From positions 17,555,353 to 17,619,352 of the forward strand of contig CM055105.1 of assembly GCA_029204225.1 (NCBI GenBank): a stretch of DNA of 64,000 bases. The letters run 5' to 3'. Position numbers and translations under genes: made by a program. Origin of the DNA: Diphasiastrum complanatum (Eukaryota; Streptophyta; Lycopodiopsida; Lycopodiales; Lycopodiaceae). A model generated the notes under the pieces. It was given only the letters and a program-made list of their open reading frames with translations, made no database searches and was not told the origin of the DNA. Below, piece after piece: positions 38,001 through 50,000 of the stretch; the stretch's first letter is position 1; each line of letters starts with the position of its first letter.

Positions 38001-41000
38001 CCTGGTACTAGGTTTATTACATGATCTACCTTTCTGCTAGGTGGTAAACCATGTGGCAGATCTTCAGGAAAAACATCTTTAAATTTAGACAATAAAGTTT
38101 CTAATTTACTGATTTTCTGCTGAATAGAACTGGAAATAGAAACTTCAGGAATAAACTGAAAGTCACATAAGAATACCTGATGGTCTTCGTCTCCGATTAG
38201 CTGACAGAGCTCTGAACTGCAGACCATAGGGCTGTTGGGAACATCATGCTCCCCATGCAACTGGATCTCTCGGCCTTTATACTGAAAGCTGAGGGTGTTC
38301 TCCTGATAGTTTCTGTGGAGGGAAGGTCCTAAACTGTAGAGCCAATCTCTCCCGAGAACAATGTCTGTTCGATCCAGGTGCATTATCTGAAAGTTTATTT
38401 CATCTTGGTACCCCTGAATACCAAGATTTAACTTACTTACCATAGTTTCCCATATTTTTTTATCTTCACCCTTAGCTAATGAAACTATGTACCTATGCTG
38501 ACTAGGTACTTCTGGTAGTTTAAGCTTTTTAACCAGGGTGTGGTTGATGAAATTATGGGTTGCCCCATCATCAACCATGACTCTTACTGACTGGTTACCA
38601 ACTTTCCCATGCATACGTACTAGGTCATGCGGCCCAAAGCTAAAGGGTCTCGCTAGCATTGCAGAGGTCAGCTGGCAACAGTGTTCATGATCTTCATGAT
38701 ACACTTTGATCTCGAAAGCTGCCGAGTCACTGGGGAAACATACAGTCTGAACAAGATGAACTTGTTCTTTATCTTTCTTATCTTTTTTAGTGAAAGGCCC
38801 CTTGGGACACTGTCTGACTGTGTGTCCCTTGCCCATACACACAAAGCACAAACGTTCTTGTTTGGCTTTCTCAAAATCATCTGGTTTTAAGGGCTGTATG
38901 AGTGAAGGGCATTTCTGAGGAGCTTCACTTTTAAATTTGTCTTCTTTCTTTCTTTTTAAAAATTTCTTTTTAAATTGAAAGTCTTTCTGAGGAGGCTGCT
39001 CAGAAAGTGGTTGCTGTCTCGCCCTCTTCCTACCCACTAAATCATCATAGATTTGAGCATATCTGAGAGCTTGCTCAAGGGTAGTAGGCGAGTTTCTCTG
39101 GACCTCTACTTTATATTCATCTTTGAGGCCACGGACAAATCCCCTGATTTTCTGATAGTCATCCATATTTTTAATCTTTAAAATTGCTTCTCGATACTGC
39201 GAGATATATTGGATGAGGGATTTATCCATTACTGTTCTTTCCCGAGCTTCCCAGGCTCTATCCAGTTCATTTTCTGGTAGAAATTCTCTTAGGAAAGCTT
39301 CTTCAAAAGCTTTCCATGACCGGGGAGTTTGCCCAGTCTCCTGGAGATTTAACCACCACTTATAGGCCATAGGCCCTAAAGAAAGACTGGCCTCAATTGC
39401 TTGCAAATGGTCAGGGGTCTGTTTAAGAGCATGAATGTTCTTCCATTTGCTGAGGAAGGTTTGTAGAATATCTGCATTTCTATCCTTCTCTTCCCCATTA
39501 AAAGTAGGAGGCTTTAAATCTTTAAAAACACTGGGGTGAGACAGTAAAGTCTCACTCGAAACTGATGGAAGTGGGGGAGGGGATAACTGAGAAGTGGAGG
39601 GAAGGCTTCCTTTCGCGGAACTCAAAATCAAGTTTTTGAGTTCAGCGAACGAGTCGTCCACACTGGACTTGAAATTGGCTAATGCCAACTTCAGTTCATC
39701 CACTTCTGTTACCAATTGGAGGAACTGCTCCTTGGTAACCAGTTCGTCGAGTTCTTCGGCGAACTGTTCCTGTTCTTCTACTTCCATGGGTTCCTTCCCT
39801 TTTCTGTAAGCCAAGGCTTCTGTTTCAAGTTCGTCGAAGCCTCTCTCCGGGGGTTGATCAGGTCCCTGAGGAGTGGTCATCTTCAGAACTGGAAGAGAGC
39901 TACCTTAACTTCTGATGAAAAAAAGTCAAAAGACTAATTTACAACTATACAAGGTAAAGGAAAGATGACTTAGCTGTTTCTGAGGACTGTACTTCCAAAG
40001 AAATTACGAAGAAGAACCCTCTCGGCTCTTTTACCCACGATTTCAGACCTGCTGTCCCGGAAAATCCCAGCTTGAAGCTTCAAAATGGCGTCCAAATTTC
40101 CGGTTCCTTGAGTATAGTAGCTCGCTGATCTGATTGCTTCTGAAATGGTTTCTAGAAATCAGATTTGAAGCCAAGATTCACTTCTGAATTCTGAAAATTT
40201 CAGAACACTGTACTCGCTGTCTGGCTGAGGTCCAATTTCTTAGAAAACTTTGGTTTGAAGCCCCAAAAATGCAAATACTTTGGTACTCCTCTACCCTCGC
40301 TGACTGGACAGCTATTTGATGGCTCCAAAAACTTCTGATTTAAGGCTCAAAGCCCACTTGCTTCTCTGATTTAGCTTCAGATAGTAGGTCGCTGATCTGA
40401 GGGCTTTGGTAGGTGTCCAACTTCAGATGTCTGAGCTTCAATTTGAAGGATGAAGTCTACAATCAGCTCGCAATGGTCTTCTCAGACCCTGCCTACCTTC
40501 CTCTGTCCAAAACCCGCTCAACAGTTTTAGTTTGGCACTTGAAAATCGAGATTTAAGCACTCTTCTGACATCGCTGGTTCTGGCCCAGACTTCTGATTTC
40601 TATTTCCTCTAAAATCTGAGAATTACCCTCTGAAAACGAAGGATAACTAGCTGTTTTCTACAGCGATGGATCTGTTTCAGAAATCTAGCTCATACTCCCA
40701 CTAAAAGGAAGATGATTTAATGGAGACTTTCACAGTAGTAAGCTACTCCTCCAGCGCTGGATCTGTCTCTCCTATTTTCCAAAGTTTTTAAGAGATTCTG
40801 AGCACCTTCTCCCTGCTGCTACTTAGCTCCCTAGGATGGAGATAGCTCTGATAACAGTGTAATAGATCCTAACACCACAGTAGGGCAAACACTAACTGAT
40901 CCACCCAACCTTGCCTACTCCCTGATATAGAGTAAGCCCCTCCTAGCCCAGTGTGAGGACTGGTAGCATGCTACTGCCAAGTGTCGGCCACGTGGCACTG

Positions 41001-44000
41001 ACGTGGCCGACTGCACGTCGGGACCCAACTGGGGGCCCTATCCTGCTGACAGGGTCCCTAGGCTGTGTTAGGCCCGCCATAGCTATGGACCGTGCTGGGG
41101 CACACTACTCACACTGTCTTGCCCTGTTGGTCATGTACGCTGGACACGACCCTGACTGTGGTATCTGACCTATCTGTGTTCTCTAGGGTTCGGCGCTGGT
41201 TACGAGCTCGTAACATGTACACAGCCGTAAACTGATGTAGAATGTTATTGCTAGTACAAAACTCTTGAAATTCTGTAGAAATATATTCACCACCACGATC
41301 TGAACGTAGTTGTCTGACTCTCTTTGAAGTCTTAGAGTGCACAAAACTGAGAAATTCTTTAAATTTCAAAAGAACGTCACTTTTATTAGCAATAAAATAG
41401 ATCATTGCTAATCAACTAAAATCGTCAATGAATGTGACAAAATAACGTGCACTTCCAATAGAGTTAACATGCAAAGGTCCACAAACATTTGAGTGAACTA
41501 ATTCAAGAAGTTCTTTAGATCTATGGCCCTCCTTATTGGATGGAGAGCGAGTCATCTTGCCCAGCATGCAAGAGTCACATGGATGATATGAAGTGGGAGT
41601 ATTGATGTCCAAATCAACCCCTTCAAACAAGTCTTTCCTTGCTGCATTAAGAATGCTTCGCATGCTCATATGATAGAGCCTAGCATGCCATAATGCATGC
41701 ATCTTGTCTTCAACGGCTGAAACTTCGTCACATGCAATAAGAACTTTTGCATGATACAGGTTCTCCCTCCGTAAGCCTGTTGCAAGCTGCTTATTACTTT
41801 TTGTGTCCATTAGCCTGCAATTATTATCAAGAAACAGAACTTTGATGCCCACATCTGTCATGCGGGCTACTGACAACAAGTCCTTTTGCATGGTTGGTAC
41901 ATGCAATATATTTCGAAGAACTTTAGAACCTTCAATTGTGAGTAAATTCAAGCTTCCTATTCCTGAAACATCATGTTGACTACCATCTCCTAAAATGACA
42001 TATCTCTGAGTGTAACTAGGAGAATGACTAGACAACTTAGCTCTATTAGAGATGATATGAGCAGTAGCTCCAGAATCTATCACAACTTCGGAAGTATTAT
42101 CAGTAGAATTAAAACAATCTTCTACACAAACAAAAGCAGCAGCTAGAATGTTTTCCTCTTTGCTTGAGTTAGAAGAAAGTTGTTCCTCTTGACAAACATT
42201 GGCTTTACTATTGTTAGGCCTAGAATAGCATTTGAAAGATGAATGACCAGTTTTGCCACAATGTCTACAAGCTACTCTGGGATTAGCCCAACATTTATCA
42301 AGAGTATGTCCTGGCTTTTTACAATAGTTGCAAAAAGATTTCTTTGACTTCGGCTTAGATGATTCCACTTTGGAATCTTTATTGTTTGGATCTTGCATGC
42401 TAGTAGCTTGAAACTGGTTTCCGCGTCCTTTTGCCTTGCCCTTTCCTTTCTTCGCATATAAAGCTTTGGCTCCTCCTTGAGAAGGTGAACTTCCTTGCCG
42501 CATGAGATACTCCTCTCGAAGGCTTTGAATGGCCTCTTCAAATGATTTACCTGTAAGAACAGGTCGCATGTAGATGTAGGAGGGTGGTAGTGCTCGCAAC
42601 AGGTACGTAAGTTTTTCCTCCTTGGGAGTTATTCTACCTTCACTTTGTAGAGCACTAAACAAAGATTGTAACTTGAAAAGAAAAGTATCACAATCTGAAA
42701 TTCCATCCCATTTCAAACTAGTAAGTTGCTCAAACAAGTATAAGATTTGAGTTTGTGATTTTGACTCAAATCTTCGAGCAAGTTCATCCCACATCTCCTT
42801 TGTTGTAGCAGAATTGGCAACAGTGAGAAAGATATCTTCTGAAACGGTTTGGGAAATAATTACTTTAGCTTTAGAATCTGCATGCAACCAGGCGTGAAGA
42901 TCTTTTAAATCTTCTTCATAAGCTGCTGTATTTATTACATCAGGTACATGCGGTTTGGGAATGATCCCATCAACATAAGGCCACAGCTTCTCAGCTTGCA
43001 GAATCAGTCGAGTCTTTGATCTCCATGCAGGGTAGTTGGATCCATCTAGGATCGTTGTCCTTGCCTGAAAAGTAGAAGTAGAAGCCATAGCTCTGATACC
43101 ACTGTTAGAGGAAAAATACAGATAGAAAAGGATCGTAAAATCGAGGTTTACCAATCTAAGAATCCTCGATGGTCTTCTACAACTCAAAATGGATCAAAAT
43201 TAGCAAGCTGTGGTTCATAGATTTGATCTTAGTTCAATTTGTGTGAATTCTTCTCTATGCCTTTCAGATGAATCAAGGACAGGAATATGTCTACTTGCTG
43301 GCCACTATAGTTGAAAGCGTTAAATCTGGAAAAATCAGAACCAGATTGACTTGTAATTGCTTCTGTTAATAGAGCCTATGCAATAGATGACTTATGCCTT
43401 TGATTTCATCTAAATCTGACAATACATGAAAGAGAAATGTATGATTGAACAAAACAGAACCAGCGCCCTCCCCGAAATGGTTGATTGTTGTCCTGGCTCA
43501 GATCTGCTCTGAATTCGAAGTGGGAATGATCTGACTAGTAGCGTCCTCCTCCAAGAATCAGTATGCAACTGTTCTCATCGAAATCTGATGGGAGGAGAAG
43601 GAGAAACAAGTAAATGATCAGATCAGATCCTACTGCGAGCTACTACACAATCTGAGATGGAGCAGACAACAAAGTGATGAAGAATGGAAGATTATCCCAA
43701 AATCACACTCCTCCAAATCGTGGAGGTTGTATTTATAAGAATTGATGTATGTACAATGCATTGCATGCTATTGCCAAGTGTCCACGGTAGGTGGCAATTT
43801 GCATGTCTAATTGCATGTGTCTAGTTTGTCATGCATGCATCTTGCATGTCGCATGCAAACTAGGATACGTGGCAAACTAACTTTTTCTCCCCCATGCACA
43901 TATGCATGGGGGTCTACCAAACTCCAGTGGACAAGTGGCATCATCATACAAGAAGGCCCTCCACGAGTTTGTACTAAAACAATTTGCCTAAGTTTATTTG

Positions 44001-47000
44001 GGCCTTAAAACTTTGGACCCAGGTATGACCATGTACCACTTATAGGCCTACTTAAACTTTGAGAGAATACAACACAAATTAAAATTGCGTGGCACTAAAA
44101 TACATGGTGAAATTGATCAAACTTAAACCATAACATAATAGTCCGTTTATGCTGATGTATGGTTTTCAACCTAGATCTCCGGTAAATGTGGAGACAAAGT
44201 CTGTTAAGATCCAGAAAGTTGCAGATTTCTTGCATGATATGCGTGAAATGTTGCAAGTGGCCCGTGATTGTACCTGGAGTGCTCAGGATAGAGCTAAGCA
44301 CTATGCCGATCTTAAGAGGTCTCCCAGAGATTTTAAAGTTGATGGCTGGGTATATCTTAGAATACCTAAGGATTCTAAGACTATGAGTACAGGGAAGCAT
44401 TATAAATTGTCTACGAGATATTGTGGATTGTTTCGGATTATAAAGAAAATTGGTTCTTTAGCTTACGAATTAGATCTTCTGAACAAGACTACAGCTCACC
44501 CAGTGTTTCATGTAAGCCGGTTGAAATTAAGTTTGCATGAAGGTGAAGTAGTTGGTTCAGAGGAAGATCTTACCCATTTGGAGGACTCATCACTTAGTGT
44601 TCCTTTGGAACCTGAAAAGGTACTCAAAACCAGAGATAAACAATTGAGAAATCGTTCTATCTCTGATTGTGATCAGGTGGAAGCGACGGACTGAGGATGA
44701 AAGGGTCAAAAGCATAAAGAAGAATTTCCCTAGTTTTCATTTCTAGAGATAGAAATGGTTAAGGAGGGGAAAATGTTATGTCCATGTCCTGTACAAGGGA
44801 ATCGGAATTATTCCTGACGTGGATAGTCGGTCACTCCAGTTGTATGTGGTTATTAGTTATGCTACGTCATTCCGGACGTGGTCGTATTAAATAATTAATA
44901 ATCATATGAGGACCCAGACCTATAATTGGACATAGGAGCAAATGCGTCGTGAAGACTGCTTTAATGCAAGAATAGGAGATCAATAGCTCAATTTAGGTTG
45001 CATGGGGATCCTAAAGGGAATATTCTCTCTCTCTTGAGAAGAATAGGTCTAGTGGAAACTCGCCCATCCTCCTATTGTGAATTGTGATTCTTGAGCCAGT
45101 TCTTCCTCTCCTCTCTTGTGTTCTTCACTGTGGCTTGGGGTTGGATTGGTTAGGGTATTGACTAGCCTCTCCATATTGGTTGGGTGGTTCATGCTCCACA
45201 GGTGTCCTTTTGGTTTGCATGTGATTGGAATCCTGTAGATCTTCACTTGGTGGTTCTTACAGTATGCATGAGGATTCTCCTCACGCTCACTTCAACAATA
45301 AATTACGCTTCCAGTTGCAATTGAGACTCGGCCCCTTCAACTCGGCAACTGTTGATAGCACCCAAAACAATCCAACTCACATTTCCACAAGCTTCAAGCC
45401 TAGCTCTGATACCAATGTAAGACCCCCAAGATCACTTGGAGTTGAAACCACACACAAGAATACACATTGTGGCAAGACCCACCCAACCTAACAAACGGTT
45501 AGACTCCTTAAGCAAATGTCTATCAAAAAGTACTCTATAGCAAGAGCATGAATCCCCTGAAAGTGAGGGGTGAAGTTATGGACATACTCTTCCAGCCTAA
45601 GGGGTTACAAATCACTTATAGGAACCTATAAAAATGATGAAAAACTGATAGCTTGAGTGGGACTCGCTAATGGGAATGCATTGCACATCAAGGAACAAAT
45701 CAAAAAGAAAAATCATAAAAGTGATCACTCGAGTAGGACTCGCATCTCCATAGGAAGCGGTGTTAGGGATAGGGAATGTCATATATCTAATATCAAATAA
45801 TGCCAATTGCTTTTTAAATTAGTGGTTATCCATATGGTGTGAGTCCACAAAAATAAATTCAATGCTCGGCTTGCGCAACTCTTCCCTAACAAAATATTCC
45901 CAAGGCCTCATCCTTCCTATAATGCCAAGAGATTATTGAGTAAGAAAAAAGTACCAAATATTTCAATATGATGGTGGTACATCACAACGTGCTCATAGAT
46001 GCATCTCATTCCGAAACGTGGCATTCCGATGGTTCCGGAACGGTCCCGGAAATTAGGGTCGTTCCAGATCATAACGTTGTTTTTTCTTTTTCTAGGTTTT
46101 CTTTTAGGTCCTTTTTTTTTTTTTTTGGGGGGGGGGAGGAGGGGGGTGGTTGGCGGTGGGGAGGCGGGCCTAGAAAGTCTAAAAGAGACAGTAATAGGTA
46201 TTTAATATTAGGAATACTAAATAATACACATAGTTGCATCGGAACCAAATTTGCTTTGCTACATTTTTAGATCGCGCAAAACATTGAATAACATTGAACG
46301 ACCCTTCTACGTTCACACTCTATGGTTATGGGACCAATATCCATGCACTAGAAAATTTTCTAACAAATCTTTAAATCATGTTGGGAAGTCTTCTACTGAG
46401 TCGTACTTTGTTGCACATCTTGCAAGGTATTGTGTTCTTTAACACATATAAAAAGAGCGATTACTAAAGCAAGCTTAATCCTCATAAGGTTTGATTCCCT
46501 CTCTTGGTAGTGCTCCTTCCTCAACATTCTAGATTTTCAGCATGCAAGCTTTGGCTTTGATATCACTGAGAAGGTATGACAAGGAGTCACTAAGCTAGCA
46601 CAGATGCACTAAGTACAATTGAATTCCCTATATTTTGAAAATAGGTCTCTAGAATTTGAGATCCATCTATGGTTGACACACATCACACAATTGGCAGCTT
46701 TAGATCCCCAAAGTTCTGGAGCCAAAGCAAGGTATGGCTTGTACATCCAACACGGCATTAGATCATCCTCATCTAAGAACACTGGGATTGGACCCTAGCA
46801 TGATAAGAATCTTAAACCGTTTTCCTCTAGCCACGTTTGAGGCTGACTATTCTAAGCTGCCTACACATCGAACTCATGAGTCATGACCTAGCATTTAAAA
46901 CTTCCTCTCGCTCCTAGTTTGTGTGCCTCGTAATCGGGTTCCACACATTGTAAATAGAAAATTTAGGGTTTTTTGTTCATAAGGATGTTTAGACATTCTG

Positions 47001-50000
47001 GAACAATCGTTCCAGAATGATCCAGCAATGAACACCTTTCCGGTGCAACTTAGAAGACACTATCTATGTATGTCGTTCCAGTGAGCACTCTTTGAGGTTC
47101 ATTCTTAGCCACTATAGAATTTTTTAAGCCAAAAAATGCCCCAAGTAATGTTTAATTAACTCCCCTATCCCTGCAAGAAAGTTAAAAACATATGATTAAA
47201 AAATTCCAGAACAAATTGATGCAAAAAGTAGGTACCATTCTTGAACATGCAGTCTATAAGGTTCATTGCACAATCTTGTGTGGTCCAAACTTTAAAAAAT
47301 ATGATGAACAAGGTTTGAAAGCAGTTGTACATTAAGGAACTAATTGCGAAGCTCTCTTTTCTTTTGGACATTCTTTTGTTCTATAATATTTTGCAAAAAT
47401 ATGATTGTACTGGAGAAATACTCTAGAAGTTTAGAACTAAGATTTTTTGAGCTGAATACAGAAATTCAAGTGTTTTTGAATGACCGTAAAAAGCGGTTTT
47501 GAAATGACTTAGTAAACTTTGCAGCATAAACAATCCTTGAAGATATTTTGATGTGCCCTCTTTATTCCTACTTTATACTTCTTACATTCAAAGAGTAAAA
47601 AATCTTGTGAAGCAATTGATATATTGAATACTTGCCTAACATTGGAAAATTGGGGCACTTGAATCAATCATTTGTATTGCAATCAGAAAACTTGCCAGGT
47701 TTCACTTGACAGCTCAAATCAAGGCTAATTTTTGAACAAGCATATTTTTCTGTATAGTTAATTTGCTTTTAACAGAAATGCCCTATGCTACATAGAATGA
47801 ACCGGTGTAAGAAAACCTTACCCCTTTCTGCAACTTGTCCTCAACTGCAGTGGCACCCACAAAAAAAAGATCCCTCTCAATTAGTTCTGAAGCAGAGTCT
47901 AACATAGCATCACGATCTGCACCAATTGTGGTTTTGGCCTTAAGAAATATAGTATTCCAATCTGCATATTCTGATTCATCAAGTTTGCGGTAAGCAAGGG
48001 CTAATGTACGCAGCCCCGCATCGCCATACTTGGCAAGGTGTCCCCTTGTAGTAGTTTCATATGATCGACCTTGTTTTCCAAGTCTATCAAAGATCACACT
48101 GTATATCAATCAAGTTGAAACAATGTTATAAGCTATAAACCTCATATATTATGTGCTGAATTTCTAGACCACTTCTCTAAGAGTTGAAAACTTGTAACTG
48201 AAACTCCTGGAATATGTGTACCATGCTACGGCCACACAATCAAATACTTCTGTGGACTTCATAAGAGGGCACAGAGGCTAGAGCCTTTGTTACTTCATCC
48301 TAGCTAAGAAATATCACACCATAGTTGACAAGCAGCTGCCATGCCTAACCTGTCAGCGCCCTTGCAGAAAAGAAATATTTGCCCATCCTCATTGCGAAGA
48401 ATCACAGACATCCGCTTGCGGGTGCTATTGAACTCAAGGAGATTCAAGATTTTATATTCTCTGCAAACAATACCAGATTGTTTACTTGGAGCAATCTCAA
48501 TATGATCAAATAAATCTTCATTTGAAGATCAGCCAACTATCACACACAATGTCAGCAGAGCAATCAATAGCAGCATTTCCTCCTTGCAAAAGACAAAAAA
48601 ATTACAAACAGCGCATCCATAGCAAGGCTATTGAACTTCAAAGACTACCAATTCCAAATGGGTAAGCTATACTCAAATAAAATCAGGAAAAAAGACCTTA
48701 CCTTTGCACTTTCTTGCCAGAAATTGGATCTAGCTCCCTTACTATCACACTAGTCTGCGTGCGCTTGTAAAACTCAAAGCCAAATTCTCTGGCAGCCACA
48801 ACAAATGACCCCTCATCAGGAGATTCTGCTTCATAACTGATCTCACCGGTCTCCTCGTTTTCTTCAGGAATAGCTGTCTGGCAAACAGCTAAAATACGGA
48901 AAAACATCTGTATCACATCAGAGTTAGGCTCATGTATCCAATTTCCATCCATCAATCGGTCATCTTTAAAGTTGAACCCCTTCACATGCGGTCCTACGGT
49001 CATCTCAATGCCAGCACCACCATTCATCATCTCATCATTCTTGGACAAATGACTTTCGAAACCATTAACGTCCTTTCCAAGCCTTCTGGCAGTAGCTTTC
49101 TCAACCTCAGTGATTCCATGACCATATGGAGTTCCTGCTATGGAACATTTGAGGAACTCCATCATGTTACAGGTAAGAGTACCAGTCTTATCAGAGAGAA
49201 TGGTATCAACCTGGCCGAGCTCCTCATTCAAATTTGAGGTGCGAGCATTAGCTGGTTTGTCTGTCTCTTCATGGTACATTTGTCTATCCTGGTTTATGAA
49301 AGTTGTCTGCAGCACTTTGACGACTTCAATTGAAACATATAAAGAAATGGGAATGAGGTAACCATATAAGATAAGAGCAGTGACAAGGTGTAAAAGTGCT
49401 GCTTTTTCTGGTTGTTTGGGGTCGTAAAATACAGTTGTATTGTTTGGCTGCAGGTACCACCAGTTAGGCATATCAGAATGTGTCCTGATCCCAAAATCAA
49501 TGGATCCAACACTGGCTATCAAGAGCAAGACAGTAAACAAGAAATAGATGACATAATCCATCTTTCGTTCTATTGAGCTTCTTTTTGAGGGGGGTGCTGT
49601 AGAATTTTGCATCACTTTGGTGTCATGACCACTGAAAATAACAACTCCATAAACAAACTGAGTGTTCCGAAGCTTTGAGTCTCTAAGCAAAATCTGCTGT
49701 GGTCCAATGGACATGATTTCACCAGCATACTCCAAGTTCCCAACAAAGGTGTATAATTCAGGATTGGGATCCTCACACTTTACTACACCTTGGAACTTCG
49801 CAAACTCTCCATCTTCATCCAATTCCACAGTCCGTTCGAGACACTTCTTAAGCTTCAAGTTTGTTTCTCCATCAAGGTTCATTGTCTCTACATAGCAAAT
49901 TCCATCTGGATAGCTTGATGAGAGCATCAGCAAATCAGATGGAAAAAAATTGTCTTTTTCAACCATCACAACATCACCTACCCGAAGTTTCTTCCACTCC

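Larger units (their letters stand above)
34818..41215 (-). mobile_element. Young Ty3/gypsy chromovirus, innermost layer of the intron 4 nest
   Basis: 6.4 kb, with a perfect target duplication TGTAC at 34813-34817 and 41216-41220. LTRs are 34818-35081 (3', 264 bp) and 40859-41215 (5', 357 bp), TGTAATAGATCC...GAGCTCGTAACA. Primer site (minus) TGTTATCAGAGC at 40857-40846; purine tract (minus) TAAGGGGGAGGGAG at 35095-35082. The leader (39881-40845) has no gene. The single polyprotein frame has one stop codon. The LTRs differ by about one substitution in 264 shared bases, so this insertion is recent. It is sense-oriented in the ATPase gene. Confidence 0.97.
31554..44135 (-). mobile_element. Ty1/copia element, middle layer of the intron 4 nest
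   Basis: LTRs at 31554-32571 (3' LTR) and 43103-44135 (5' LTR), TGTTAGAGG...CCATAACA. Target site TATAG on the left and TA(A)TAG on the right, i.e. a duplication with one extra base. The primer-site complement GCTCTGATACCA is at 43090-43101, and the polypurine complement GCTCCCTCC follows the left LTR. The internal region carries gag, protease, integrase, RT and RNase H, split at TGTAC by a gypsy element (34818-41215). It has the same orientation as the ATPase gene. Confidence 0.95.
30842..45261 (+). mobile_element. Deleted Ty3/gypsy element, outermost layer of the intron 4 nest
   Basis: The target duplication GTATG flanks it at 30837-30841 and 45262-45266. The 3' LTR is 44774-45261 (TGTTATGTCC...TTCTTACA). 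The 5' LTR is cut after about 346 bp at 31187 and fused to the middle of RT, so the primer site, gag and protease are gone. A second internal deletion joins RT to integrase near 31370. The integrase is then split at 31553/44136 by the copia insertion. It is antisense to the ATPase gene. Confidence 0.92.
28572..47821 (-). other. P4-ATPase intron 4 (19.25 kb, nested retrotransposons)
   Basis: Defined by donor GGG|GTAAGG at 47821 and acceptor CCCAG at 28572. About 14.4 kb (30842-45261) is a three-level LTR element nest. The remaining flanks, 28572-30836 and 45267-47821, hold an LTR fragment at 45403, a G/T-rich tract near 46085-46168 and a small tandem duplication near 30590; otherwise nothing is recognised there. 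Confidence 0.9.

Noticed and set aside
41109-41220. Apparent C-terminal extension of copia integrase (LRARNQ...)
   Set aside because: It is translation into the gypsy LTR past the insertion point at 41216, not part of the protein.
45968-46270. 100-codon frame with Gly-rich run
   Set aside because: Made by the poly-T/poly-G tract inside intron 4; no coding evidence.
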